Notes under the pieces: generated by a model | The model's database searches: none | What the model was told of the DNA's origin: nothing | The model's input: only the letters and a program-made list of their open reading frames with translations | Source: Streptomyces sp. ISL-66 | Lineage (GTDB): Bacteria; Actinomycetota; Actinomycetes; Streptomycetales; Streptomycetaceae | Length of the DNA stretch: 64,000 bases | NCBI RefSeq assembly: GCF_018614135.1 | Contig: NZ_JAGGOW010000001.1 | Span: 75,179 to 139,178, forward strand | Reading direction: 5' to 3' | In this document: positions 15,838 to 25,427 of the stretch, one piece after another | How positions within the stretch are numbered: the stretch's first letter is position 1 | Layout of the letters: every line of letters begins with the position of its first letter | Position numbers and translations under genes: made by a program

Positions 15838-18015
15838 TCAGCGGCCCAGGCGTCCGCGGACCATCCCGACCATGGCGTTGAGCTCTTCGATGCGCATCCG
15901 CTTGGCGGCGACGAGGAACACCGCGGCCAGGGCGATGCCGCCCGCCACCAGGGCGGCGAGGGAGCCGAGCGCCCCGTTGCCGAGGAAGCGCAGGACCGCG
16001 AAGGCGACCGCTCCGGCCACCACGGCGGCGGGGACGCAGGCCCCGATGAGCCGGGTGTACGTGCGCATCACGTGCGCCCCGTCCAGGTCGCCGCCGAGCC
16101 GGGTGCGCAGCCGGCGCCAGGCGACGCCGACGCCGACGACGTAGCCGAGACCGTAGGCGGCGGCCATGCCCACGACGGCCCAGCGGGCCGGGAGGACGAG
16201 GAAGGCCAGGGTGGAGACGCCCGCGTTGACGGCGGCGACGATGACCGTGTTGTAGAAGGGCGTCCGGGTGTCCTCGTAGGCGTAGAAGCCGCGCAGGACG
16301 ACGTACTGGACGGAGTACGGGATCAGTCCGAGGCCGAAGGCCATCAGGATGAAACCGATGTTCTGCGCGCTCTGCGCGCCGGAGCCGGCGTAGAGGAGGC
16401 CGGAGATCGGGACGCCCAGGGCGAGGAACGCGAAGGCGCAGGGCACGATCGCGACGGCCGAGGTGCGCAGCCCGTAGGAGATGTCGTCGCGGACGGCGGC
16501 GGCGTCGCCGTCGTGGGCGGAGCGGGAGATGCGCGGCAGGACGGCGGTCATGACGGAGACGGTGATGATGGCCTGCGGCATCTGCCAGAGCAGCAGGGCG
16601 TAGTTGTAGCCGGTGATGCCGGTACCGCCGTGGCCCTGCTTGTCGGCGACTTCGCCGGCCCAGGTGGCGAGCTGCGTGACGACGATGAGGCCGAGCTGGT
16701 TGGCGAGGACGAAGAAGAACGTCCACTTGGCCAGGCCGGCGGCCTTGCCGAGGCCGTGTCCCTTCCAGTCGAACCGCAGGCGCGGCTTGAAGCCGGCGTC
16801 GCGCAGGTAGGGAACCATCGCCAGGGACTGGACGACGAGGCCCAGCAGCGTGCCCAGGCCGAGCAGGCGGACGCCGTCGGGGGTGATGCCGGCCTCGGTG
16901 ACGCCGGTGGTGGTGAAGCCGCCGAATGCCCAGATGAAGGCACCGAAGGTGGCGATGACGACGATGTTGTTGAGGACGGGGGTCCACATCATCGCGCCGA
17001 ACCGGCCGCGGGCGTTGAGGATCTGACCGAGGACCACGTGCACGCCCATGAAGAACATGGTGGGCAGGCAGTAGTGGGCGAAGGCGACGGCCACGTCCAG
17101 GCGCTGCGGGTCGTCGGCGATCTTCTGCGACATCATGCCGATGAACAGCGGCGCGGCGAGCACGCAGATGACGGTGACGGCGCCCAGCAGGACCATGACG
17201 AGGGTCAGCAGACGGTTGGCGTAAGCCTCTCCGCCGTCCTTGTCGTTCTTCATCGCGCGCACCAGCTGCGGGATGAAGACCGCGTTGAGGGCGCCGCCGC
17301 CGACCAGGACGTAGATCATCGTCGGCAGGGTGTTGGCGACCTGGTAGCTGTCGTTGAGGGTGGCGACGCCGATGGCGCCCGCGATCACCAGGGTCCGCAG
17401 GAACCCGGTGATGCGGGAGACGATCGTGCCGGCGGCCATCAGGGCGCTGGACTTGAGCAGGCTGGAAGCGCGGCCGGCGGGCTTGCTGGGGGCGGGGGCC
17501 GCCACGGGGGCGTCCTCCGCGGGGGTGCGGGGCGCCGCCTCCTGGTCCCGGTAGAGGTGCGCGAAGGCGTCGGGCTGGGGCTCCTGGTCGGCGGCCTTGG
17601 TGACGAGCGAGTCCACGCCGACGAACTGGGTGGTGGTGGCGCGGTCGCCGTAGGGCAGGTGCCGGGAGGGGCCGTCCGGCTCGGGCGGCGGGGTCTGCGC
17701 CCAGACCCGCGGGTCCGGGGCGTAGGAGGGGGCCTGCGGGGCCGCGTACAGCGGGCCGGGCTCCTGGTAGGTGCCGGGCGGTGGCGGGGGGTGTGAGGCC
17801 CGGTCGTAGAGGACTTCGGCCACCGGGTCCTGGGCGGACAGGTCCTGCGCCCGGTACGGGTCGTAGGCGTAGGCGTCCTGGACATACGGGTCGTGGTCCG
17901 GCGCGGGCGCGGGTGCGGGAACCTGCCCCGGCACCGGGGCGCCGGGAGCAGTGCCCTGGGAGGGCGCGGGCCCACCAGTGCCCTGCGCGCGGTCACCTTC
18001 GTACGGCGCGTTCAT
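15838..18015 (-). CDS. murJ: Lipid II flippase MurJ
   Basis: MVF/MOP-superfamily flippase moving lipid II across the membrane for peptidoglycan synthesis; 725 aa. The first ~180 residues are a cytoplasmic Pro/Tyr/Asp-rich extension; about 14 membrane helices follow, starting at SSALMAAGTIVSRITGFLR. The mycobacterial C-terminal pseudokinase fusion is absent and is encoded by the next gene. Start ATG 18015 has GAGGTGGGG upstream. The block DUF6049-murJ-pseudokinase-sigM reads as one leftward operon with gaps of 25-130 nt. Confidence 0.95.
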   Translation of the reverse strand: MNAPYEGDRAQGTGGPAPSQGTAPGAPVPGQVPAPAPAPDHDPYVQDAYAYDPYRAQDLSAQDPVAEVLYDRASHPPPPPGTYQEPGPLYAAPQAPSYAPDPRVWAQTPPPEPDGPSRHLPYGDRATTTQFVGVDSLVTKAADQEPQPDAFAHLYRDQEAAPRTPAEDAPVAAPAPSKPAGRASSLLKSSALMAAGTIVSRITGFLRTLVIAGAIGVATLNDSYQVANTLPTMIYVLVGGGALNAVFIPQLVRAMKNDKDGGEAYANRLLTLVMVLLGAVTVICVLAAPLFIGMMSQKIADDPQRLDVAVAFAHYCLPTMFFMGVHVVLGQILNARGRFGAMMWTPVLNNIVVIATFGAFIWAFGGFTTTGVTEAGITPDGVRLLGLGTLLGLVVQSLAMVPYLRDAGFKPRLRFDWKGHGLGKAAGLAKWTFFFVLANQLGLIVVTQLATWAGEVADKQGHGGTGITGYNYALLLWQMPQAIITVSVMTAVLPRISRSAHDGDAAAVRDDISYGLRTSAVAIVPCAFAFLALGVPISGLLYAGSGAQSAQNIGFILMAFGLGLIPYSVQYVVLRGFYAYEDTRTPFYNTVIVAAVNAGVSTLAFLVLPARWAVVGMAAAYGLGYVVGVGVAWRRLRTRLGGDLDGAHVMRTYTRLIGACVPAAVVAGAVAFAVLRFLGNGALGSLAALVAGGIALAAVFLVAAKRMRIEELNAMVGMVRGRLGR

Positions 18016-18061
18016 CGAAACCCCACCTCATCGTCCCCAGGCCGACCGGCCACGGCATCGC

Positions 18062-20323
18062 TCAACGGTCCACTGTCTCACCCGTGCCGGACGGGTCCGC
18101 GCTTTGCGGTCCGGTGTCCGGGGACTCGTCACTCTGCTGCGTGCTCCCCTCCTCCGCGGCGGCGCGTGCCGCGACGCGCTTGCGGCTGGCGTACATCTTG
18201 ATGCCGGCCAGAACGAGGAGGAGGACGCCGCCCGCGATGACGAGCATGACGGTGGGAGTGACCTCGGTGGCCTCCACGGTGAACTTGCGTGCCTTGCCGT
18301 AGGGGACGCCGTCGGTCGTGTAGAGCTGCGCGGTCACCTCGACCGGGCCGCTCGCAGTGGCGTTGGCGGTGAACTTTACGGTCTGGCTGTGCCCGCCCTG
18401 GACCGAGACCACCTGCTGGTCCTCGCCGAACATCAACCGGGTGGGGTTGGCGGACTTCACGCGCAGGACCAGGTTGTGGGTGTCCTGGACGAGGCTGTTC
18501 TGGACGCTGACGGGGATGGTCGCGCTGTGTCCGGAGAGGGTGGCGTCGGACTTGGGGATGACCTTGACCTTCTCGCTGAGGCTGATCAGGTACTGCTGCA
18601 CCTGGTCCCGGTAGTCCCGCGCCGCGTCGGGACGGCCGCGCCAGGAGGTGGACATCTCCCGGTTGGTGGCGTTGCCGAAGGGGATCTCCACGCGGTCGGG
18701 CGCGGTCAGGACCACCTTGAAGTGGTCGAGCGTGGACTCGGTGGTACGGATCTTCTCGAAGGCGGAGACCGGCAGTTCCTGCTTGGCCAGGGCCTCGGGG
18801 TACTGGCCGGCTCCGGGGACCTGGGTCGCGGCGCGCGGGTCGGGCGTGGCGGCGGCCGCGGCCTCCAGGTCGACGGGCTGGATCCAGCGGCCGGACTGCA
18901 AGCCCCGCACCGCGGCGGCCATCGTCTGGGCCTGGCTGGCGGACGGCGTCCGCTGCGGGGCCACGACGAAGCTGCGCTGGTCGTCGGTCTTCTGCAGGTT
19001 CAGGGCGAGGGTCTGGGCGAGGAACTGCTGCACCGCGAGGGTGGAGTCCCCCGCGCGGAGCATGTCGCCCTGGAAGGCGGTGGAGAGGTCGGCGTCGGCG
19101 ACCACGGCCGTCGTGCCCGCGCCGATGGGCCGGGCGGCCGACGGGGTGTAGCCGAGGGCGCCGGTCTCCAGGAGGCTGTCGCTGCGGGTGAGGACGTTGT
19201 GGGCGCCGGCCGAGGTCGCGACGTTGACGATCGACGGGTCGATCGCCCCGTCCACGGGCCAGGAGAAGTCGGTGGTCGCGGGGACGTGCAGGACCGTCTC
19301 GACGGCCTGCTTCGCCTTGTCGGTGGCGGGCCGCAGCTGCCCCAGGGTGCCGGAGACGTCCTTGCCGCGGTGGGCGAGCGAGGCGATGTCGGGGTCCGCG
19401 AAGGGCAGGGCGACGACCTTCTTGCCCTGGACGGCGCTCTCCAGCGAGCTCAGCCACTGCTCGGCGAGGGCCTTGTTCTTGCCCGGGACGATCCGGCCGT
19501 CGGCGGTGCGGACCCGGTAGCCCTTGGTCATGGCGTCGACGGTGTAGAGCAGGTCGGGGTCGACGACCCAGGTGATGGGCAGCTCCCTGCCGAGCGAGAC
19601 CATCTGTTCCAGGCGGCCGCCGGGCCGCAGCTCGTCGGCCAGGCTGTCGTCGAGGAAGACGGGAGTCTGCAGCTCGTCCGAGCCGGTCTCCGCCGTCAGG
19701 TGCGTGCCGGAGATCAGCGGCCACACGTACGTGAGCTGCGAGCGCTTGGCCGCGGCTTCCGGCTGCCAGGGCAGGAAGGTCCGCTTGATGCCCAGGACCT
19801 GCTCGGAGGGGCGGCTCTCGGTCTCCCCGGACAGGGAGACCCCGAGCTGGTAGACGCCGTCCTTGTCCAGCTCCAACTTGTTCACCGGAATCTTGAGGGT
19901 GAAGGGCTGGGCCACCTTCGACGGCAGCGCATCGATCTTCACGGCGAATTCGGCACCGATCTCCGCGGGATCGGTGCCCGCCCGGAAGCCGCCGCGCTCC
20001 GCTGCCTCGTCGATGGAGCTGCGGTCCCCCAGCGCCGGCCCGACCCGCAGGCCCACGTGCGCGTCGTTGATCTTCTCGCGGCCGTTGTTGACCACGGTGC
20101 CGGAGATGGTGAGGGTGTCGCCCTTCACCGGGGCGGTCGGCGTCAGGCCGTCGATCTGGACGTCGACGGTGGAGGCCGCCGCGTCCGCGGCCTGTGCCTC
20201 GGGGGCGGGCGAGTAGACCAGCGCGGCCAGCACCGGCGTCCCGGCGAGCAGGACGACCGCGCGCCGCAGCCAGCGTCGCCGGGCAGGAGCGGGCGCCCCC
20301 TGGATGTCTGCCGCCTCGGCCAC
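18062..20323 (-). CDS. DUF6049-type secreted/membrane glycoprotein-like protein
   Basis: A 753-aa protein matching by size and gene position the family found upstream of murJ in mycobacteria (DUF6049, Rv3909-like). It has an N-terminal export or anchor segment (about 20-40, VVLLAGTPVLAALVYS). A large extracytoplasmic region with beta-rich stretches and a polysaccharide-deacetylase-like look in the middle follows. A C-terminal membrane helix (about 693-712, VMLVIAGGVLLLVLAGIKMY) ends in a short basic tail. Function is unknown; context points to cell-wall assembly. GTG 20323 with GAGGGACGG upstream is preferred over 20419. Confidence 0.8.
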   Translation of the reverse strand: MAEAADIQGAPAPARRRWLRRAVVLLAGTPVLAALVYSPAPEAQAADAAASTVDVQIDGLTPTAPVKGDTLTISGTVVNNGREKINDAHVGLRVGPALGDRSSIDEAAERGGFRAGTDPAEIGAEFAVKIDALPSKVAQPFTLKIPVNKLELDKDGVYQLGVSLSGETESRPSEQVLGIKRTFLPWQPEAAAKRSQLTYVWPLISGTHLTAETGSDELQTPVFLDDSLADELRPGGRLEQMVSLGRELPITWVVDPDLLYTVDAMTKGYRVRTADGRIVPGKNKALAEQWLSSLESAVQGKKVVALPFADPDIASLAHRGKDVSGTLGQLRPATDKAKQAVETVLHVPATTDFSWPVDGAIDPSIVNVATSAGAHNVLTRSDSLLETGALGYTPSAARPIGAGTTAVVADADLSTAFQGDMLRAGDSTLAVQQFLAQTLALNLQKTDDQRSFVVAPQRTPSASQAQTMAAAVRGLQSGRWIQPVDLEAAAAATPDPRAATQVPGAGQYPEALAKQELPVSAFEKIRTTESTLDHFKVVLTAPDRVEIPFGNATNREMSTSWRGRPDAARDYRDQVQQYLISLSEKVKVIPKSDATLSGHSATIPVSVQNSLVQDTHNLVLRVKSANPTRLMFGEDQQVVSVQGGHSQTVKFTANATASGPVEVTAQLYTTDGVPYGKARKFTVEATEVTPTVMLVIAGGVLLLVLAGIKMYASRKRVAARAAAEEGSTQQSDESPDTGPQSADPSGTGETVDR

Positions 20324-20508
20324 GCGCCCGCCCGTCCCTCGAAGTGTCAGTGGTCGTCGTTTGTGCGTCCACGCATGGTAACGAGGCCCGCTGTGCGCGA
20401 GTGCCGCGCCTTGCTCCACATGATCGGGCCCGCCCCGGAGCGTCCGTGGGCCGGGGTGGCCACAAACGGGGAAGCTCGCGGCGGGCCGGGCACGTACCCT
20501 TTTCTGTT

Positions 20509-21951
20509 GTGCCGAACGCCAAGGAAGACAACCCCAGTGTCCTGAGTCAGGGACAGTCCCGCGCAGTGAGCGAACTGCTGCGGGTAGCCCCTGTCGCCGA
20601 CGAACTCGGCCGCCGTTTCCAGCAGGCGGGATTCCGCCTCGCCCTGGTCGGCGGGTCCGTCCGCGACGCGCTGCTCGGGCGGCTCGGCAACGACCTCGAC
20701 TTCACCACCGACGCCCGCCCCGAGGACGTCCTCAAGATCGTCAGGCCGTGGGCCGACTCCGTGTGGGACGTCGGCATCGCCTTCGGCACGGTCGGTGCTC
20801 AGAAGCTCGGCTTCCAGATCGAGGTGACCACCTACCGCTCCGAGTCCTACGACCGGACCTCGCGCAAGCCGGAGGTCTCCTACGGAGACTCGATCGAGGA
20901 AGATCTCGTTCGCCGCGACTTCACGGTGAACGCGATGGCCGTCGCGCTCCCGGAGAAGGAGTTCGTGGACCCCCACGGCGGCCTGGAGGACCTCCGGGCG
21001 GGCGTGCTGCGCACTCCCGGTACTCCGGAGGACTCCTTCTCCGACGACCCGCTGCGGATGCTGCGGGCGGCCCGTTTCGCCGCTCAGCTCGATTTCGAGG
21101 TCGCCCCCGACGTGGTGGCGGCGATGACGGCGATGTCCGGCCGCATCGAGATCGTCTCGGCGGAGCGGGTACAGGGCGAGCTGAACAAGCTGCTGCTGTC
21201 CGCGCACCCGCGCAAGGGCCTCGGCCTCCTCGTGGACACCGGACTGGCCGAGCACGTGGTGCCCGAGCTGCCGGCGCTGCGGCTGGAGAGCGACGAGCAC
21301 CACCGGCACAAGGACGTCTACGACCACTCGTTGATCGTTCTGGAGCAGGCGATCGCCCTGGAGGAGGACGGACCGGACCTGGTGCTGCGGCTCGCGGCCC
21401 TGCTGCACGACATCGGCAAGCCCCGCACCCGGCGGTTCGAGAGCGACGGGCGGGTCTCCTTCCACCACCACGAGGTGGTGGGCGCGAAGATGACCAAGAA
21501 GCGCATGACCGCGCTGAAGTACTCCAACGACATGATCAAGGACGTGTCCCGGCTGGTGGAGCTGCACCTGCGCTTCCACGGCTACGGGGACGGGGAGTGG
21601 ACCGACTCGGCGGTGCGGCGCTACGTCCGTGACGCCGGCCCGCTGCTGGAGCGCCTGCACAAGCTGACCCGTTCCGACTGCACCACGCGCAACAAGCGCA
21701 AGGCGAATGCCCTCTCCCGCACCTACGACGGGCTGGAAGAGCGCATCGCCCAGCTGCAGGAGCAGGAGGAGCTGGACGCGATCAGGCCCGACCTGGACGG
21801 CAACGCGATCATGCGGGTCCTGGACGTCGGTCCCGGTCCGGTGATCGGCAAGGCGTACGCGTTCCTGCTGGAGCTGCGCCTGGAGAACGGCCCCCTGGGG
21901 CCCGAGGCAGCGGCCGCCGCCCTGAAGGAGTGGTGGGCCGCGCAGAACTGA
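20509..21951 (+). CDS. cca: CCA tRNA nucleotidyltransferase / poly(A) polymerase family
   Basis: Class II nucleotidyltransferase, 480 aa. The N-terminal catalytic domain has GGSVRDALLGRLGNDLDF with the metal-binding DLDF. A tRNA-binding RNA domain follows, then an HD domain (HKDVYDHSLIVLEQA and LLHDIGKPRTRR). It adds or repairs CCA on tRNA; related Streptomyces genes have been studied as pcnA-like. I place the start at GTG 20509. TACCCT ends 8 nt upstream and no Shine-Dalgarno is visible, so the mRNA may be leaderless. It is divergent from the DUF6049 gene. Confidence 0.93.
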   Translation: MPNAKEDNPSVLSQGQSRAVSELLRVAPVADELGRRFQQAGFRLALVGGSVRDALLGRLGNDLDFTTDARPEDVLKIVRPWADSVWDVGIAFGTVGAQKLGFQIEVTTYRSESYDRTSRKPEVSYGDSIEEDLVRRDFTVNAMAVALPEKEFVDPHGGLEDLRAGVLRTPGTPEDSFSDDPLRMLRAARFAAQLDFEVAPDVVAAMTAMSGRIEIVSAERVQGELNKLLLSAHPRKGLGLLVDTGLAEHVVPELPALRLESDEHHRHKDVYDHSLIVLEQAIALEEDGPDLVLRLAALLHDIGKPRTRRFESDGRVSFHHHEVVGAKMTKKRMTALKYSNDMIKDVSRLVELHLRFHGYGDGEWTDSAVRRYVRDAGPLLERLHKLTRSDCTTRNKRKANALSRTYDGLEERIAQLQEQEELDAIRPDLDGNAIMRVLDVGPGPVIGKAYAFLLELRLENGPLGPEAAAAALKEWWAAQN

Positions 21952-21978
21952 GGCGGACCTTCGGCAGGGAGCGCCGAT

Positions 21979-21992
21979 GTTTCACGTGAAAC
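21979..21992. promoter_or_regulatory. parS: parS site 6
   Basis: Exact GTTTCACGTGAAAC, in a 20-bp palindrome, 27 bp past the cca stop. Confidence 0.95.
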
Positions 21993-22032
21993 ATCCGCGT
22001 TGACCGACGCCGGAGCCCGGTACCGGAACTGC

Positions 22033-22066
22033 TCAGGGCGATGTTTCACGTGAAACATCGCCCTGA
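22033..22066. promoter_or_regulatory. parS: parS site 7 (22043-22056) inside a 34-bp perfect palindrome
   Basis: The 14-bp parS is flanked on both sides by 10 further paired bases (TCAGGGCGAT and its complement). The palindrome includes the stop codon of the MFS gene and could double as a terminator for the convergent cca and MFS genes. Confidence 0.93.
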
Positions 22067-23328
22067 CGCATGAGGAATCCGGCGATCGCGGCATAGAGCA
22101 CGGCGACGCCGAGGATCAGCGGGACGGACCGTCCGTCGAGCGGGAGCACGAGCGACGCCACTGCCGCGGCGCTGACGAAGGCGGCGTTGAAGAGCACGTC
22201 GTAGACGGAGAAGACGCGCCCGCGGAAGGCGTCGTCCACCCGGGACTGCACGACGGTATCGGTGGAGATCTTGGCCCCCTGGGTGGCCAGGCCCAGGACG
22301 AAGGCGGCGGCCAGCATCGGGCCGGGGGCGAAGAACAGTCCGAGCGCCGGGACCAGGAGTGCGCAGCCGGCGGCGCAGACGGTCATCCAGCCCCGGGTGC
22401 CCAGCCTGTCGACGAGCCAGGGAGTCAGGACGGCGGCCGCGAAGAACCCCGCCCCGGAGACGCCGACGGTGACGCCGAGCAAGGCCAGCCCGTCGGACTC
22501 GGTGTCCGACCAGGCGTAGCGGCAGAGCATGAGCAGCGTGACGAACAGGGCCCCGTAGCAGAACCGCATCAGGGTCATGGCGGTGAGCGCCTGGGCCGCC
22601 TCGCGCCGGGAGGACAGGTGCCGCAGCCCGTCGGCCATGCCGCGCACGGCGAGGACCACCCCCTCGCGGATCGTCGGGTCGGTCCGGCCGGGAGGGTGGT
22701 CGGGCCCCAGGAGCCGCACGGCGAGGGACAGGGAGGCCAGGGCCGCGCACAAGTAGAGGCCGGCGCCGAGCAGGACGACCAGGGCGTCGGAGTCGGCGGC
22801 CAGGGCGCGGACGACGAAGGCGAGTCCCCCGCCGGCGACGGCCGCGAGGGTTCCGGCGGTCGGGGAGAGCGCGTTCGCCGTGACCAGGCGGCCGGAGTCG
22901 ACGACGCGCGGCAGGGAGGCGGCGAGTCCGGCCAGGACGAAGCGGTTGACCGCGGTCACGGACAGGGCCGAGGCGTAGAAGAGCCAGTCGGGGACCTGAG
23001 CGACGATCAGCATGCCGGTGACGCAGGCGAGGAAGGCCCTCAGCAGGTTGCCGTAGAGGAAGACCTGACGGCGGGGCCAGCGGTCCAGCAGGACTCCGGC
23101 GAAGGGCCCGATCACCGAATAGGGCAGCAGGAGCACGGCCATGGCGGAGGCGATGGCCGCGGGCGAGGTCTGTTTCTCCGGGGAGAAGACGACGTAGGTG
23201 GCCAGTGCGACCTGGTACACGCCGTCAGCCGCCTGGGAGAGCAGCCGCACGGCGAGCAAGTTGCGGAAGTCCCGCAGACGCAGGAGTACGCGCAGATCAC
23301 GTACGACAGCCATGTGGGCAAGGGTCAC
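22033..23328 (-). CDS. MFS transporter
   Basis: About 12 membrane helices over 431 aa, with the MFS loop motif GVLLDRWPRRQV (about residues 76-87) between helices 2 and 3. It resembles the enterobactin-exporter/MFS-3 type drug or metabolite exporters; the substrate cannot be told. The last residues (GDVSRETSP) are encoded by parS site 7, so the C-terminus is shaped by that site. Start is either GTG 23328 or ATG 23313; neither has a clear ribosome site. A strong terminator (23334-23370) separates it from ino1. Confidence 0.85.
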   Translation of the reverse strand: MTLAHMAVVRDLRVLLRLRDFRNLLAVRLLSQAADGVYQVALATYVVFSPEKQTSPAAIASAMAVLLLPYSVIGPFAGVLLDRWPRRQVFLYGNLLRAFLACVTGMLIVAQVPDWLFYASALSVTAVNRFVLAGLAASLPRVVDSGRLVTANALSPTAGTLAAVAGGGLAFVVRALAADSDALVVLLGAGLYLCAALASLSLAVRLLGPDHPPGRTDPTIREGVVLAVRGMADGLRHLSSRREAAQALTAMTLMRFCYGALFVTLLMLCRYAWSDTESDGLALLGVTVGVSGAGFFAAAVLTPWLVDRLGTRGWMTVCAAGCALLVPALGLFFAPGPMLAAAFVLGLATQGAKISTDTVVQSRVDDAFRGRVFSVYDVLFNAAFVSAAAVASLVLPLDGRSVPLILGVAVLYAAIAGFLMRQGDVSRETSP

Positions 23329-23333
23329 ATACG

Positions 23334-23370
23334 CGGAGGGTCCCCGGGCACAGTGCCCGGGGACCCTCCG
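23334..23370. terminator. Perfect 18-bp hairpin after ino1
   Basis: Arms 23334-23351 and 23353-23370 are perfectly complementary about a single A. It lies 49 bp beyond the ino1 stop and just upstream of the MFS start. There is no T-tract; GC-rich hairpins of this type terminate well in Streptomyces. Confidence 0.75.
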
Positions 23371-23418
23371 TGAAGACCAGCCGAAGTCCAGATGCCGTCG
23401 AGGACACCTGGAGCGCGA

Positions 23419-24501
23419 CTAGCGCTCGGTCTCGCCGTTGATGAACTTCTCGACGTTGGCCAGGGCCTCGTCATCGAAGTACTGCACCGGCGGGGACTTC
23501 ATGAAGTAGCTCGACGCCGACAGGATCGGGCCGCCGATACCGCGGTCCTTGGCGATCTTCGCAGCGCGCAGCGCGTCGATGATGACACCGGCGGAGTTCG
23601 GGGAGTCCCACACTTCGAGCTTGTACTCGAGGTTCAGGGGGACGTCGCCGAACGCGCGGCCCTCGAGGCGGACGTAGGCCCACTTGCGGTCGTCGAGCCA
23701 CTGGACGTAGTCCGACGGGCCGATGTGGACGTTCTTCTCGCCGAGCTCGCGGTCGGGGATCTGCGAGGTGACGGCCTGCGTCTTGGAGATCTTCTTCGAC
23801 TCGAGGCGGTCACGCTCGAGCATGTTCTTGAAGTCCATGTTGCCGCCGACGTTGAGCTGCATGGTGCGCTCAAGACGGACACCGCGGTCCTCGAACAGAC
23901 GCGCCATCACGCGGTGCGTGATGGTGGCGCCGACCTGGGACTTGATGTCGTCGCCGATGATCGGGACGCCGGCCTCGGTGAACTTGTCGGCCCACTCCTT
24001 GGTGCCGGCGATGAAGACCGGGAGGGCGTTGACGAAGGCGACCTTGGCGTCGATGGCGCACTGGGCGTAGAACTTCGCCGCGTTCTCGGAACCGACGGGC
24101 AGGTAGCAGATCAGGACGTCGACCTGACGGTCCTTGAGGGTCTGCACGACGTCGGCCGGGGTCTCGTCCGACTCCTCGATCGTCATGCGGTAGTACTTGC
24201 CCAGGCCGTCCAGGGTGTGGCCGCGCTGAACGGTCACGCCCGTGTTCGGGACGTCGCAGATCTTGATGGTGTTGTTCTCGCTGGCGCCGATGGCGTCCGA
24301 AAGGTCGAGGCCGACCTTCTTCGCGTCGACGTCGAACGCGGCGACGAACTCGATGTCACTCACGTGGTACTCGCCGAACTGGACGTGCATCAGACCGGGG
24401 ACCTTGGCCGCCGGGTCGGCGTCCTTGTAGTACTCGACGCCCTGCACCAGCGAGGCGGCGCAGTTGCCTACGCCGACGATGGCTACGCGAACCGAACCCA
24501 T
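23419..24501 (-). CDS. ino1: myo-Inositol-1-phosphate synthase
   Basis: NAD-dependent cyclisation of glucose-6-phosphate to inositol-1-phosphate, the entry to phosphatidylinositol and mycothiol. 360 aa, the short actinobacterial form. Rossmann motif [16 protein letters not shown] lies at residues 5-20. The substrate-domain signatures [11 protein letters not shown] and [11 protein letters not shown] are present. Start ATG 24501 has GGGAG 9 nt upstream. It follows the PadR gene by 49 nt in the same direction, so the two are probably cotranscribed and under the 25195-25215 operator. Confidence 0.95.
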   Translation of the reverse strand: MGSVRVAIVGVGNCAASLVQGVEYYKDADPAAKVPGLMHVQFGEYHVSDIEFVAAFDVDAKKVGLDLSDAIGASENNTIKICDVPNTGVTVQRGHTLDGLGKYYRMTIEESDETPADVVQTLKDRQVDVLICYLPVGSENAAKFYAQCAIDAKVAFVNALPVFIAGTKEWADKFTEAGVPIIGDDIKSQVGATITHRVMARLFEDRGVRLERTMQLNVGGNMDFKNMLERDRLESKKISKTQAVTSQIPDRELGEKNVHIGPSDYVQWLDDRKWAYVRLEGRAFGDVPLNLEYKLEVWDSPNSAGVIIDALRAAKIAKDRGIGGPILSASSYFMKSPPVQYFDDEALANVEKFINGETER

Positions 24502-24550
24502 TCCGGTTGCTCCCTGTTTGTTCTCGGACGAGGCCTGCGAGATGCAGGCC

Positions 24551-25153
24551 TCACTTTGCTGTTTCGTCGGGCGGACCGGATCGTCTCTGATCCCGTCCCG
24601 CCCGCTCACTCTCGATGAGCTCGTTCAGCCAGCGCACTTCGCGCTCCACGGATTCCATGCCGTGGCGTTGCAGCTCGAGCGTGTAGTCGTCGAGCCGCTC
24701 GCGTGTGCGGGCGAGCGAAGCGCTCATCTTTTCCAGGCGCTCCTCAAGCCGGCTGCGACGTCCTTCCAGTACCCGCATGCGTACTTCTCGTTCGGTCTGG
24801 CCGAAGAAAGCGAAGCGGGCGGCGAAAGACTCGTCCTCCCAGGCATCGGGGCCCGTGTGGGAGAGGAGCTCTTCGAAGTGCTCCTTGCCTGCGGCCGTCA
24901 ACCGGTAGACGATCTTGGCGCGGCGCCCTGCGAGTGAAGCGGCGAGAGCGTCTTCCGGGGCGTTGCCCGGTTCTTCGATCAACCAGCCGTTGGTGACGAG
25001 CGTCTTGAGGCAGGGGTAGAGCGTCCCGTAGCTGAACGCCCTGAACACCCCCAGCGAAGTGTTGAGCCGCTTGCGCAGCTCGTAGCCGTGCATGGGGGAT
25101 TCGCGAAGCAGGCCCAGGACGGCGAACTCGAGGATGCCTGAGCGCCTGCTCAT
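24551..25153 (-). CDS. PadR family transcriptional regulator
   Basis: A 200-aa regulator. The winged-helix N-terminus ([20 protein letters not shown], residues 8-27, then [12 protein letters not shown]) is the PadR signature. A coiled-coil C-terminal dimerisation region (about 115-190, Arg/Glu-rich) follows. It lies immediately upstream of ino1, so it may control inositol supply. A perfect 21-bp dyad with PadR-like ATGTATCG half-sites lies 41 bp upstream of the start. The ligand is unknown. Confidence 0.9.
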   Translation of the reverse strand: MSRRSGILEFAVLGLLRESPMHGYELRKRLNTSLGVFRAFSYGTLYPCLKTLVTNGWLIEEPGNAPEDALAASLAGRRAKIVYRLTAAGKEHFEELLSHTGPDAWEDESFAARFAFFGQTEREVRMRVLEGRRSRLEERLEKMSASLARTRERLDDYTLELQRHGMESVEREVRWLNELIESERAGRDQRRSGPPDETAK

Positions 25154-25194
25154 TCGCCTGCCCCTCCTCCGCCTCGGAGTGTGTATGCCGAGCT

Positions 25195-25215
25195 GATGTA
25201 TCGGCTCGATACATC
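25195..25215. promoter_or_regulatory. Probable PadR operator
   Basis: Perfect inverted repeat GATGTATCG-GCT-CGATACATC in the 274-bp gap upstream of the PadR gene. It is likely autoregulatory, and may act on ino1 and on the divergent PBP gene. Confidence 0.7.
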
Positions 25216-25427
25216 CAGACGATAGAACGGGCGGCCCCCCGCTACAAGTCGCAACGCGGTGACCGGCGTCACATCATCAATTCATAGGGGGCAAGTTGCC
25301 TGTTTTGGGGTGAACTTCGGCACTGGTTAGCTTTTGGTCCTGCGTAGTCTGTGCGCCATGACACCGGGGGGACCGGAATTCAACTGCCGCTTCCAGGCCA
25401 CTCGCCTGCCCGAGGAGTAGTCGTTCG

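Noticed and set aside
15271..17796. An 841-codon open frame antisense to murJ
   Set aside because: Shadow of murJ and the pseudokinase gene with no recognisable motif.
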